Translations under genes and position numbers: made by a program
In this document: one piece after another, positions 37,005 to 46,287 of the stretch
Layout: every line of letters begins with the position of its first letter
Position numbering within the stretch: the stretch's first letter is position 1
Source of the DNA: Caryophanon sp.
Lineage (GTDB): Bacteria; Bacillota; Bacilli; Bacillales_A; Planococcaceae
Assembly (NCBI GenBank): GCA_018384745.1
Contig: JAHAYH010000014.1
Coordinates: forward strand, 1 to 64,000
Direction: 5' to 3'
DNA length: 64,000 nucleotides
The notes under the pieces: model-generated
Told to the model about the DNA's origin: nothing
The model's database searches: none
What the model saw: the letters and a program-made list of their open reading frames with translations, nothing else

Positions 37005-38239
37005 TGGGTATCGAGCAGCTTAAATCAGCTTCAGACATTTATAATTTAAGTGATGAAGAATTTAGCAAACTAGATATTAACGCTTTATCTACTCCAGCAG
37101 ATGAAGATAATTCAGAAGAAGACGACAACGATAATCCAGATCACGATCAAGATAACCCGGAAGATGAGGATGATAATAATCCTGATGATACGGACTCTGA
37201 AGATGATTTAGAGGAAGATGATTCTAATTCTGATGATGATACTCCTGACGAAGAAGACGACATTGATGATGAACAATCAGATGACGTTTCAACTAAAGAG
37301 AAATCTGAACCTGTAAAGGTTAAAGAAGCCCCTGCCAAAAAAGCAGACAAGGCCAAACCAGATGTTGTTGAAGATAAGCAGTTAGATAATGAGAGCCTAG
37401 CTACCTTTCATAAAGCACTAACCGCACCTTTAAAAGCAGCAGGGCATGAATTTACTTTAGAAGATCCTAATCAAATCCGTGAGCTTGTATCTAAAGGTTT
37501 AGACTACACGCGCAAGATGCAGCAAATCAGTCATCTACGTGGTATTGGGGAAATTCTCCGTGAACACGATATGCTTGATCCTGAAAAGCTTGCCTATGCA
37601 GTAGACCTTGCAAACCACAAACCTGAAGCTATTGCCCGTCTAATCAAGGAGTCTGGGGTAGACACCTTTGAACTTGGGGATGACGTTGCAGACAGTTATC
37701 AGGCAACACCTGCCAATATTGAAGGTAAGGCCAAAGAAGTAACAGTACGTGAGATTGTTGAACAATATAAAGACGACGAGAACTTTAATTCGGTATTCAA
37801 CGAAGCCCGTCAGTGGGATAACGAATCTCAAGTCACATTGGTTAATAATCCTGAAGTACTACACCTCCTGGCTGCACATGCAAATAACGGCGTATATAAA
37901 CAAGTAATGGCTAAGGTGATTCAGGAACGTGCCATCACAGGTACTACAGAACCAATCTTGCAGCATTACAATCGTGTAGGCCAAGCGATGTTTGCAACTG
38001 AAAATGATGGTGGTAATGCCCAAGCCCCTCAGAAACAAGCACCCGCTAAATCCGAACGTGTTGTTATTAAGCGCAAATCAGTGGATGAAGCTACGCGACG
38101 TAAAGCCTTAGCACCTACTGCCAGTACTAAAACCAAAACTAAGTCACTTAAAATCACTTCAGCAGCAGACATCTTTAATATGTCCGAAGATGAATTTAAG
38201 AACTTAGATCCAGATATTCTACGTAAATTAGGAAAGTAA
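37004..38239 (+). CDS. probable scaffolding-type acidic protein
   Basis: Extreme D/E-rich N-terminal tract; directly upstream of major capsid; SAxDIxNxSDEEFxxLD repeated at both termini. Confidence 0.6.
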   Translation: MGIEQLKSASDIYNLSDEEFSKLDINALSTPADEDNSEEDDNDNPDHDQDNPEDEDDNNPDDTDSEDDLEEDDSNSDDDTPDEEDDIDDEQSDDVSTKEKSEPVKVKEAPAKKADKAKPDVVEDKQLDNESLATFHKALTAPLKAAGHEFTLEDPNQIRELVSKGLDYTRKMQQISHLRGIGEILREHDMLDPEKLAYAVDLANHKPEAIARLIKESGVDTFELGDDVADSYQATPANIEGKAKEVTVREIVEQYKDDENFNSVFNEARQWDNESQVTLVNNPEVLHLLAAHANNGVYKQVMAKVIQERAITGTTEPILQHYNRVGQAMFATENDGGNAQAPQKQAPAKSERVVIKRKSVDEATRRKALAPTASTKTKTKSLKITSAADIFNMSEDEFKNLDPDILRKLGK

Positions 38240-38242
38240 ATT

Positions 38243-39409
38243 ATGCGCGTATATGCAGATCCAATTAATGGTAAAGAAAGTTCTATTGGGGAACAGATTG
38301 TCACTGCTTACTTTGAGCGTAAAGCTGTAGAAGAAGCTGCACCAGAGCAGTACTTCACACAGTTGGCTTCAGTAAAAATGATGCCTAAAAACTCAGGTAA
38401 AACCATTGAGCGTTATGTTCATATCCCATTGCTTGATGACCGCAACATTAACGACCAGGGTATTAACGCTCTTGGTAAGAAAATTGAAGATGGTAACTTG
38501 TACGGTTCTAGCCGTGACGTAGGTACTGTAACTCGTAAAATGCCAGTGATTGATGAGAATGGTCAGCGTGTAAACCGTGTTGGCTTTAAGCGTCGTAAGA
38601 TCAAAGGCACTATGCAGAACTTCGGTTACTTCACTGAATACAGCCGTGACTCTTTGGACTTCGATACTGAAAATGATCTTGAGCAGTATGTACATTCTCA
38701 AATGATTTCTACAGCATCGCAGATCACTGAAGACCTTTTGCAGATCGACCTGTTAAACGCAGCAGGTACTATCTTCTATGGTGGTACAGCTCAGAGTGAT
38801 GCAGAAATGACTGAGACATCTAAAGTGTCTTATGAAGATCTTGCACGTTTATCTGTAGCATTGGACAACACCCGTACACCTAAAAACACTACTGTAATTA
38901 CTGGTTCGGTTAAGGTTGATACCAAAACACTTCCAGCAGCACGTGTAATGTTTATTGGCCCTGACCTGATTCAGCAGTTACGTAAAATGGTTGATTACCA
39001 TGGTGATGCTGCGTTCATTCCAGTTCAGAAGTACGGTGATGCCACTACCATCCTTCGTGGTGAAATCGGTACAGTGGATCAGTTCCGTATCGTTGTAAAC
39101 CCTGAAATGATGAAGTGGGAAGGTGCTGGTGCGACTGTATCAGACGATAAAGGCATCTACACAACTGAAGGTAAAGCCGATATCTACCCAATGCTGGTTG
39201 TTGGTGATGATGCGTTTACTACTATTGGTTTCCACCCTACAGGTACGAATACCAAGTTTGAAATCATTCATGTGAAACCAGGTTCAGGTAATGCATCAAA
39301 TGCGGATCCATATGGTAAACGTGGTTTCATGTCTATCCAATGGTGGTACGGCTTCATGGTTCATCGCCCAGAACGTATTGCACTGGCTAAGACAGTTGTA
39401 GAATTATAA
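38243..39409 (+). CDS. major capsid protein (N4 gp56-like)
   Basis: Position and composition; ERYVHIPLLDDRNINDQGINALGKKIEDGNLYGSSRDVGTVTRKMPVIDENG. Confidence 0.85.
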   Translation: MRVYADPINGKESSIGEQIVTAYFERKAVEEAAPEQYFTQLASVKMMPKNSGKTIERYVHIPLLDDRNINDQGINALGKKIEDGNLYGSSRDVGTVTRKMPVIDENGQRVNRVGFKRRKIKGTMQNFGYFTEYSRDSLDFDTENDLEQYVHSQMISTASQITEDLLQIDLLNAAGTIFYGGTAQSDAEMTETSKVSYEDLARLSVALDNTRTPKNTTVITGSVKVDTKTLPAARVMFIGPDLIQQLRKMVDYHGDAAFIPVQKYGDATTILRGEIGTVDQFRIVVNPEMMKWEGAGATVSDDKGIYTTEGKADIYPMLVVGDDAFTTIGFHPTGTNTKFEIIHVKPGSGNASNADPYGKRGFMSIQWWYGFMVHRPERIALAKTVVEL

Positions 39410-39429
39410 TTTTCATTATTGTAGGATAG

Positions 39430-39458
39430 GGGGAAGTTTTATACTTCCCTTTATTTTT
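39430..39458 (+). terminator. hairpin terminator
   Basis: GGGGAAGTTTTATACTTCCCTTTATTTTT. Confidence 0.65.
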
Positions 39459-39482
39459 ACCACATTTAGCTAAGGAAACCTT

Positions 39483-40115
39483 ATGTCAAGCGTAGACCAA
39501 GACTTAGATCAAGACCAATTGGATCAGGAAGAAGATGAGCAGGAGTTAAAACAACCTACTCGTTTAGAATCATTAAAAGCAAAAGCAGATAAATTAGGTA
39601 TTAAATACAAGTCCAATATTAGTGAAACTGCATTGGCCAAAAAGATTGAATCTGTTCTTTCTGATGAGTCAACTGCAAAAGATGAGTCAGACGAAGTTGA
39701 CGAATCTGAGCAGGATGACGAAGAAGAAGAAGAACCTAAACCAAAGCCAAAGAAACTAGACAAAGCTCATGAGCGTAAGCGTAGTCAAAAACTTGTACGT
39801 GTCATTGTGCGTCCACTGGATCCACGCCGTACTCAGTTAGATGGTGAACTGGTTATGACAGGTAACTCTGCCATTGGCACCACAGGTAAATTTGTTCCAT
39901 TTAATATTGAAGCTGGTTTCCATGTTCCTGAAATCATCTATAACACTCTAAAGGATCGTACCTTTACTGAGTTCTACACAGTACAGGATAAAGACGGTAA
40001 CGAGCACACCAAGTCCCGTCAAAAGAAAGCATTCATTATTGAAGTACTGGATCCTCTAACTGAAGAAGAAATCCAGGAAATTAAAATCCGTCAACAAGCT
40101 ACCTTGCAGGACTAA
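39483..40115 (+). CDS. head/tail structural protein with acidic N-terminus
   Basis: 210-aa ORF. Confidence 0.55.
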   Translation: MSSVDQDLDQDQLDQEEDEQELKQPTRLESLKAKADKLGIKYKSNISETALAKKIESVLSDESTAKDESDEVDESEQDDEEEEEPKPKPKKLDKAHERKRSQKLVRVIVRPLDPRRTQLDGELVMTGNSAIGTTGKFVPFNIEAGFHVPEIIYNTLKDRTFTEFYTVQDKDGNEHTKSRQKKAFIIEVLDPLTEEEIQEIKIRQQATLQD

Positions 40116-40120
40116 TCACA

Positions 40121-41620
40121 ATGACAGAGCCGTTGAATCCAACTGGCACTGAAGGTACTTTGGAAGAGAGCTCAGGCTCTCTTTCTGCTATCAGTGTTCA
40201 GGAAGTTAATATCCCGAAAATGGATATTGGGGAACTCACTGAGGTTAAGGAAGATGGTGTAGGTGTACTAGATGTACTTATCCGTAACCTTAAACTAAAC
40301 CTTGATCGTGAGTGGGAACAAGAGCGTATTACCGGGCCAGAGTATGCCCGGGCATTCATTGAACTTTACCAAAGTACTTTACAGATTGGTTTAGGGTATG
40401 TGACTGCACGATCACGCTTAGGTTATGAGATTACCAATCTTCAAAATGATGCCAAGTATAAAGAGGCTCAGATTGAAATTGCCAAAGCTCAACTTGGTAA
40501 GATCCCGCATGAAATTGCGATGATCATTGCCCAGACGGAACAGGTAGAGTTTGAAACCACTAGCAGATTACCAGCAGAGGTAGCGAACATTACCAAGCAA
40601 GGTGAACTCATTACCCAACAGGTTGCAGAGTCTACTTACAGAGTGGCTAATGTATTACCTAAAGAGCTGGAAATGATTACTGCCCAGGTAAGTCAGGTGG
40701 AAGGCAACCTTACTAAGATTCCGCATGAGATCAACATCCTTAAGTCGCAGGATGCACAGCTCATTGCAGAAACCACTTTGACCGGTACACGTAATCAGTT
40801 AGAGACTGCTAACCTGGCCAAAGTACCGGTAGAGGTAGAGTTGCTGCGTAAAGAATCTCTACGTGCAGATGCTCAGATCTCTTTGGTGAATAAGCAGGTT
40901 GAACAGATCACTACTGAACTTACCAAGATTCCGGTAGAGCTAGAAATCTTGACCAAGCAGCGTGATGCCACATCAGCAAGCATTGATCAGACTGAAGCTC
41001 AGACTGAACGCATCGTACGTGAAACCACTTTGAAGTTGCCTATAGAAATTGCAAATCTGGAGAAGCAAGGACTGGCACTTACTGTAGAAACCGCACTCAC
41101 AACTAACCAAGCAGAACTAGCACGATTACAGGCAACTAAGATCCCTGCAGAGGTAGATCTGATTCAGGCAGAGATTGCTTCTAAAGCCAAACAGAATCTT
41201 ATTCTTGAACGTGAGTATGAACTCAAAGTAGGTGAGCTTGAACTGCAAGGTAAGAATCTATTACTTGCTGGTGCTGAACTTGATCTACGCCGTGAAGAAC
41301 TTAAAGTTAAAGCTGCACAGGTTAAAGCTCAAGATGCTCAGGCAGACCTGTATCAACAGAAAGTTATTACTGAAAAGGCTCAAGTGGATAACACCGTGGT
41401 AAATGCTGATTCTGTAATTGATCTTAGTAACCAGGTACTTAAAGCTCAGGTTAAAGGTTATGCCTATGATGCTCAAAACCGTCTAGCTAAACTTATGGTA
41501 GATGTGTTCTCCGTGACCTATCAAGGTGGGGAGCGTGAGGTGAACTCAACTAACAAGATGACAGACATCGAAATGGGTAAAGTCATGACGAAGGTGTTCT
41601 CAGAGTTAGGCGTAAGCTAA
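40121..41620 (+). CDS. tail tube-like structural protein (N4 gp54-position), internally repetitive
   Basis: Repeats of KIPxEIxxLxxQ...; N-terminal NLKLNLDREWEQERITGPEYARAFIELYQSTLQ. Confidence 0.6.
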   Translation: MTEPLNPTGTEGTLEESSGSLSAISVQEVNIPKMDIGELTEVKEDGVGVLDVLIRNLKLNLDREWEQERITGPEYARAFIELYQSTLQIGLGYVTARSRLGYEITNLQNDAKYKEAQIEIAKAQLGKIPHEIAMIIAQTEQVEFETTSRLPAEVANITKQGELITQQVAESTYRVANVLPKELEMITAQVSQVEGNLTKIPHEINILKSQDAQLIAETTLTGTRNQLETANLAKVPVEVELLRKESLRADAQISLVNKQVEQITTELTKIPVELEILTKQRDATSASIDQTEAQTERIVRETTLKLPIEIANLEKQGLALTVETALTTNQAELARLQATKIPAEVDLIQAEIASKAKQNLILEREYELKVGELELQGKNLLLAGAELDLRREELKVKAAQVKAQDAQADLYQQKVITEKAQVDNTVVNADSVIDLSNQVLKAQVKGYAYDAQNRLAKLMVDVFSVTYQGGEREVNSTNKMTDIEMGKVMTKVFSELGVS

Positions 41621-41637
41621 TCTAATCTATATAATCA

Positions 41638-41660
41638 GGAGAACTTAGGTTCTCCTTTTT
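41638..41660 (+). terminator. hairpin terminator
   Basis: AGGAGAACTTAGGTTCTCCTTTTT. Confidence 0.75.
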
Positions 41661-41672
41661 ATTGGAAATTTT

Positions 41673-44000
41673 ATGGGATTACTCAGCTCCAAGAAGAAAA
41701 CATACGTAAACATGAGTGTCACACGTATGCTAGAAGATGAGGATATTACTCCGGTAGGCAAAGCAGCACTACTTGACTACGTACTCAGTGAAAATAAACG
41801 AGTAGACGCTCTTGCTGATTCTTATGTGGATTTCCTCAATAACCATAATAGAGAGTCTATAGGTAGTAAAGTACTCTCTCTACATAACTGGGCCAAGAAG
41901 AAGTATCACTATGGAGCTTTGGTTTCAAGCACCTATGCTGAAGGGGATATCAACTTAGTTGAAGAGCTGAAGACTTACTTATCCAATAGTGAAGGTGAAC
42001 CAGTCACTGTAGATTATGCAAAGTTCGGTCCACTGAATAATCATCATTTTGCTTATAAGCAGCTTATAGATCACTTTGGCTTTAACATCAAAACCAATGA
42101 AGTTGTTAATGAATCTTTAAGGAATGGATTTACTACATATCTTGAAGACATGGTGATTTACTACTGCAGTAAAACCATTCAGGATGTGATTAACCCAGAT
42201 TACTTAAACCCATTGGGTTATGCTGCCAAGTCTGGTAAGACTGCCACACGTGTAGAGAACCGTAAAGTAGCACACACTCCTTGGCAGGAAGATGCAAATG
42301 CCAGTGAAGACTATGCAATTGCTACTATGGTTTACCGTAATGGTACTGTAGATACACGGTACACAGTACGTTTAGACTTTCTGGCTTATGAGTTTTCGGG
42401 AGAGCAGTTACTCCCGGAAGCTGGTGAAGATCCTACTATTGATGATCCAGAACTAACTGAAACCATTACAGCAGGTGAGCCTGATTACTACATGGTTCGT
42501 TATAAGCTGGCAACAGGGGAAGAGAAGCTATTCACCTACCTCTTTAGATCCGGCAGCTCTAGCTTTCTAGAGAATCTATTTAGAAAGGATGTAGATCTAG
42601 GTATCCATGTACCTAACGTATATTTACGTTTAAATGGTAAAGACCTGCATGAGAACACGGACGAAGCTGCTAAGTCCTCTAAAGTTTATTGTAATAAGCT
42701 TGGGTTCGATTACGCTGGTGTCAGTACTCAGATCATGGATCAGATCGAAAATAAGAATGACATTAAGGATATGTTTATCTCATTTAGGCTGTCCCCTAAC
42801 GATACCAAGGATCCCTTGGTTTCTGAGTACTTCTACTACTTCTTTGAGGAGATGTATAAAACCACAGGATCTAAACGTAAGTCCTCAGATGAGCGTAAGA
42901 CTCTAATGAAGTACATTGAGGGGCAGGCTTTAGGAGCTATGTCCTATTCTGTAGAAGACAATGTTAGCCAGGTAAACTGCAATTTCACTGCACTAGGGTA
43001 TGAGGACATTGTTGGGAGTATTGGGCCTGTAGGCACCTTCAAATCGGATTACACCAGTGTAGAGTATGACGGCTTTGCAGGCCGCTTAATGAATAAGATG
43101 TACCGCCCAAGACATACATTTAGAAAACAAGTTACTGAAACTGTATATCGTGAATACTACGTAGATGGTTTGAGTATAGATCAGAAGCTTAGTTCTGGTC
43201 ACTGGACTTCAGCCAGTAGAGAAGATGAGAATCTATGTCTACCAGTAGATATGGAATTGATTGCCAAGCGTATGCGTAAGGATAGGCATTGGCTAATTAG
43301 TAAGTCATTCTTATTGGTGATTACTACAGTTAAAGTAGTTAAGAAGAAGTGGTATCAGACCGGTATCTTTAAAGTGATTATGTTTATTGTTGCTGTCGTC
43401 ATCAGCTTCTTTACTGCAGGTCAGGGGCTTGTCTGGTATCTTGCTTTGGCTAAGGCCATAGCTATCGCTGTAGTGACGCAGGTTGCAGTTATGGCCATAT
43501 CCGCAATACTTACCGCACTTGGTATTGATGCGTCTATCGTGGCTGCTATTGTGGCCGTAATCGCTATTGCTACAGGTGCTTATGCTGCAGCTTCTAAAAC
43601 CACAGTAGCTGGTTTGAAAGCTACACAGTTAATGACCATCTCTAACGTATCCTTTGGCGTATCCCATAATCACATTGCCCTGAACATGAAAAGAGCAGTA
43701 CAAGCCTTTGAAGAATTTAAAGACTTGATGGAATCTGAGATGGATTCTATTGAAGAACAACGTAAACTACTTGGATTAGAGGATGGTGGAAAAGTAGATG
43801 TTTACACCTTGTTAGCCAGACAAACCAGAGAACCTGATATTCGTTTAGGGGAATCCCCAGTAAACTTTTATGAGCGTACTCTATCGGTGAATGCTGGTTT
43901 AGCAACCACAGCACTACTTAACAACTATGTTCTGATTTCTTTACAACTGCCAAGCTTTGAAAGCTTTATGGCAAAACGGAGTAACTATAATGTTTGGTGA
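41673..44000 (+). CDS. virion structural protein with C-terminal TM segments
   Basis: 775-aa ORF; VIMFIVAVVISFFTAGQGLVWYLALAKAIAIAVVTQVAVMAISAILTAL. Confidence 0.65.
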   Translation: MGLLSSKKKTYVNMSVTRMLEDEDITPVGKAALLDYVLSENKRVDALADSYVDFLNNHNRESIGSKVLSLHNWAKKKYHYGALVSSTYAEGDINLVEELKTYLSNSEGEPVTVDYAKFGPLNNHHFAYKQLIDHFGFNIKTNEVVNESLRNGFTTYLEDMVIYYCSKTIQDVINPDYLNPLGYAAKSGKTATRVENRKVAHTPWQEDANASEDYAIATMVYRNGTVDTRYTVRLDFLAYEFSGEQLLPEAGEDPTIDDPELTETITAGEPDYYMVRYKLATGEEKLFTYLFRSGSSSFLENLFRKDVDLGIHVPNVYLRLNGKDLHENTDEAAKSSKVYCNKLGFDYAGVSTQIMDQIENKNDIKDMFISFRLSPNDTKDPLVSEYFYYFFEEMYKTTGSKRKSSDERKTLMKYIEGQALGAMSYSVEDNVSQVNCNFTALGYEDIVGSIGPVGTFKSDYTSVEYDGFAGRLMNKMYRPRHTFRKQVTETVYREYYVDGLSIDQKLSSGHWTSASREDENLCLPVDMELIAKRMRKDRHWLISKSFLLVITTVKVVKKKWYQTGIFKVIMFIVAVVISFFTAGQGLVWYLALAKAIAIAVVTQVAVMAISAILTALGIDASIVAAIVAVIAIATGAYAAASKTTVAGLKATQLMTISNVSFGVSHNHIALNMKRAVQAFEEFKDLMESEMDSIEEQRKLLGLEDGGKVDVYTLLARQTREPDIRLGESPVNFYERTLSVNAGLATTALLNNYVLISLQLPSFESFMAKRSNYNVW

Positions 44001-44424
44001 TTTATTCAAGAACAGTTATGCCCAAACCTTTGGTGGGGCCAATGCAGTCGTAGATCCTGCTGCATGGAATGATCTACAGGCTGCAAACTTTATGAACTTT
44101 GGTACTGAACCAGGAACTTATCCGGGTTTTGGTGAGCAGCTTAAGTTTGCAGGGGATGAGCTTGGCAATAAGTTTGCACAAAACCAAGGACTACTTAACT
44201 TTGGTTTAGCAGGTGCTAAGGGTATCTTTGATACGTACAACATGTTTAAACAGAACAGCATGCAAAAAGATCTTCTGAACTTCCAGAAGGACAAGTACCG
44301 TACTGATTTAGGTTTAGCTAAAAAGGCTACAAACCTTGACTTGTATGAGCGTCAACGTCGCCGAGTATCAGCCAATCCTAACGCTGAATCAGTAGAAAGT
44401 TACATGAAGAAATGGGGAGTGTAA
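43990..44424 (+). CDS. virion structural protein
   Basis: MFGDLFKNSYAQTFGGANAVVDPAAW; start at 43990 overlaps upstream stop. Confidence 0.6.
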   Translation: MFGDLFKNSYAQTFGGANAVVDPAAWNDLQAANFMNFGTEPGTYPGFGEQLKFAGDELGNKFAQNQGLLNFGLAGAKGIFDTYNMFKQNSMQKDLLNFQKDKYRTDLGLAKKATNLDLYERQRRRVSANPNAESVESYMKKWGV

Positions 44425-44427
44425 TTA

Positions 44428-46209
44428 ATGTCTGGACCTAATTTTGGGTTTAAGTGGAATCCGGTAAATGCTGATATTGATTGGCAACTTACCCAAAGTA
44501 AAAGCTATGGTGATGGGATTCAAACTCTCAATAATGCCATGAATGCTTTTGCGGATTCCACACGTAAACAGAATACTGATGCACTGCTTATGCAGATTGC
44601 ACAGGCCAATGATCCTACAGCTTTAGGCAATACTGGCATCCTTGCCGGTATTGATCCACTTAACCGTACAGTAGCTGGTGCTGATGTATTGAAGGAGTTT
44701 ATGACACGGGATGATGCACTTCGTACGAAGCAAGCAAATACCATGGCAACAGACTTCTTGTTGAACAACACAACAAATCTGGAGTTCATTAAAGAGCGCT
44801 CAGAACTGGAAGGTATTACGCCTGAGTACATGGGCCCTATTGCTAGTTTGGTTTCACAGCAACGTGCTACTGCTGCAGCTGCAGCGCAGCAAGCAGAGGA
44901 GAACAAGCGAAAGAATATTGAAGTTGGTTTGAAGGTTTCTAAAAACAACTCCGATGTTGAATTGAATAACTTCAATATGCAGAAGTCTATGTATGAAAAC
45001 CAAGGGAAGGAAGAAACTGTAATCATGTATGACGAGAACGGTAAAGCGTATCCTGTCACTACACGTACACCAAGCCTGGCTCAAGTTGCTGGTGGAGGGG
45101 TCAAAACCAATATTGCAGAACCACAAGCAAAAGCTATTGGTAATCTTCGTGCTACAGGCTGGAATGATAATGTCGTATCTGGTTTCGTAGGTAACTTCAT
45201 GCAAGAAGGGGGTTGGGATGGTGCTAAGGGAGATGGAGGAAGTGCTCATGGTGTAGCGCAATGGCGTGGTGAACGTCTAACTAACTATAAAAAGATTATA
45301 GGTAAGTCACCTACAGAATCTACTATTGATGAGCAGATGAAATTCGTTCAATGGGAAATGGAGAACCCACAAGCAGCGGGTATGACTGTTAAACAACGTG
45401 ACATGATCTTAGCAGCTAAGACTCCAGAAGAAGCTGCTGAACTTATTGATAAGTACTATGAGCGATCTGATGGTAAGTCTGTAGGTAAACGTCAAAGCCA
45501 CGCTAAGAATGTGCATTCCCACATCTCCGGTTCAGGTGGCGCTATTGATGCTGCAGTAAAAGGTAATACATCAGGGGAAGTAGCTAATCCAGTTAGTCCC
45601 GGTTCTGTAGCCGTACCTAGTAGTGCAACTACCAAAGGAGCTAAAGGTCAGCCACCTAAGTTCCTACCTGGTGTAGGCTTTGATGGGCCTACTGTACTCG
45701 AAGCACAAGCATCTATGAAAGCTGCACTAGAGGCTGCCAATGCCAAGAACACCATTGCCAAGGCCAAACCATCTAAGGTACAGGAATCGGAGTTTCAGCA
45801 GTTTCTAGCTAAAGGAGGTTATACCGGTAATGAGATCTTTAATCGCAATGCTGAACTGTACGGTACGCTTAAGAACTTTGGCGAGTTCAATAATATGCCT
45901 GGTTCAGAGAAGAAAGCTTTGATGGAGTATCTGACTAATGAAAACCAGAAAGGTTGGGGATTAGCTGGGCGCATGTCTGCTGAAGAAGTAAAAGCCAAAG
46001 TAGAACGCTATAAATCTGACCGTAAATTTGATGCAGCAGCTACTGCGAAGCAGGAGGCATTCACCGCATTAAACGTAGCTGCCACTAAACTGTACCACGC
46101 CAATGTGGGACGCTTCCCTAACATTACCATGCAGCAAGCACGGGAAATGGTAGATAAGCAAATTGCAACAGAGTACGCAAATCTTAATAAAGATAAGAAA
46201 GGGAGTTAG
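44428..46209 (+). CDS. virion protein with tail-lysozyme domain
   Basis: GNFMQEGGWDGAKGDGGSAHGVAQWRGERLTNYKKIIGKSP (phage tail lysozyme-like). Confidence 0.7.
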   Translation: MSGPNFGFKWNPVNADIDWQLTQSKSYGDGIQTLNNAMNAFADSTRKQNTDALLMQIAQANDPTALGNTGILAGIDPLNRTVAGADVLKEFMTRDDALRTKQANTMATDFLLNNTTNLEFIKERSELEGITPEYMGPIASLVSQQRATAAAAAQQAEENKRKNIEVGLKVSKNNSDVELNNFNMQKSMYENQGKEETVIMYDENGKAYPVTTRTPSLAQVAGGGVKTNIAEPQAKAIGNLRATGWNDNVVSGFVGNFMQEGGWDGAKGDGGSAHGVAQWRGERLTNYKKIIGKSPTESTIDEQMKFVQWEMENPQAAGMTVKQRDMILAAKTPEEAAELIDKYYERSDGKSVGKRQSHAKNVHSHISGSGGAIDAAVKGNTSGEVANPVSPGSVAVPSSATTKGAKGQPPKFLPGVGFDGPTVLEAQASMKAALEAANAKNTIAKAKPSKVQESEFQQFLAKGGYTGNEIFNRNAELYGTLKNFGEFNNMPGSEKKALMEYLTNENQKGWGLAGRMSAEEVKAKVERYKSDRKFDAAATAKQEAFTALNVAATKLYHANVGRFPNITMQQAREMVDKQIATEYANLNKDKKGS

Positions 46210-46241
46210 CTATCGTAGTTACCTGTAAGCCTAAACAATGT

Positions 46242-46277
46242 AATATAAGCGTGATTAATTCACGCTTATATTCTTTT
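46242..46277 (+). terminator. hairpin terminator before vRNAP gene
   Basis: AATATAAGCGTGATTAATTCACGCTTATATTCTTTT. Confidence 0.7.
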
Positions 46278-46287
46278 AGGGATAACT

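Noticed and set aside
37147-37356. Ser-rich minus-strand ORF
   Set aside because: Antisense shadow of the D/E-rich scaffold tract.
42700-42720. GGTTCGATTACGC resembling a tRNA T-arm
   Set aside because: Lies inside a long structural CDS with no cloverleaf; no tRNA gene recognised in the window.
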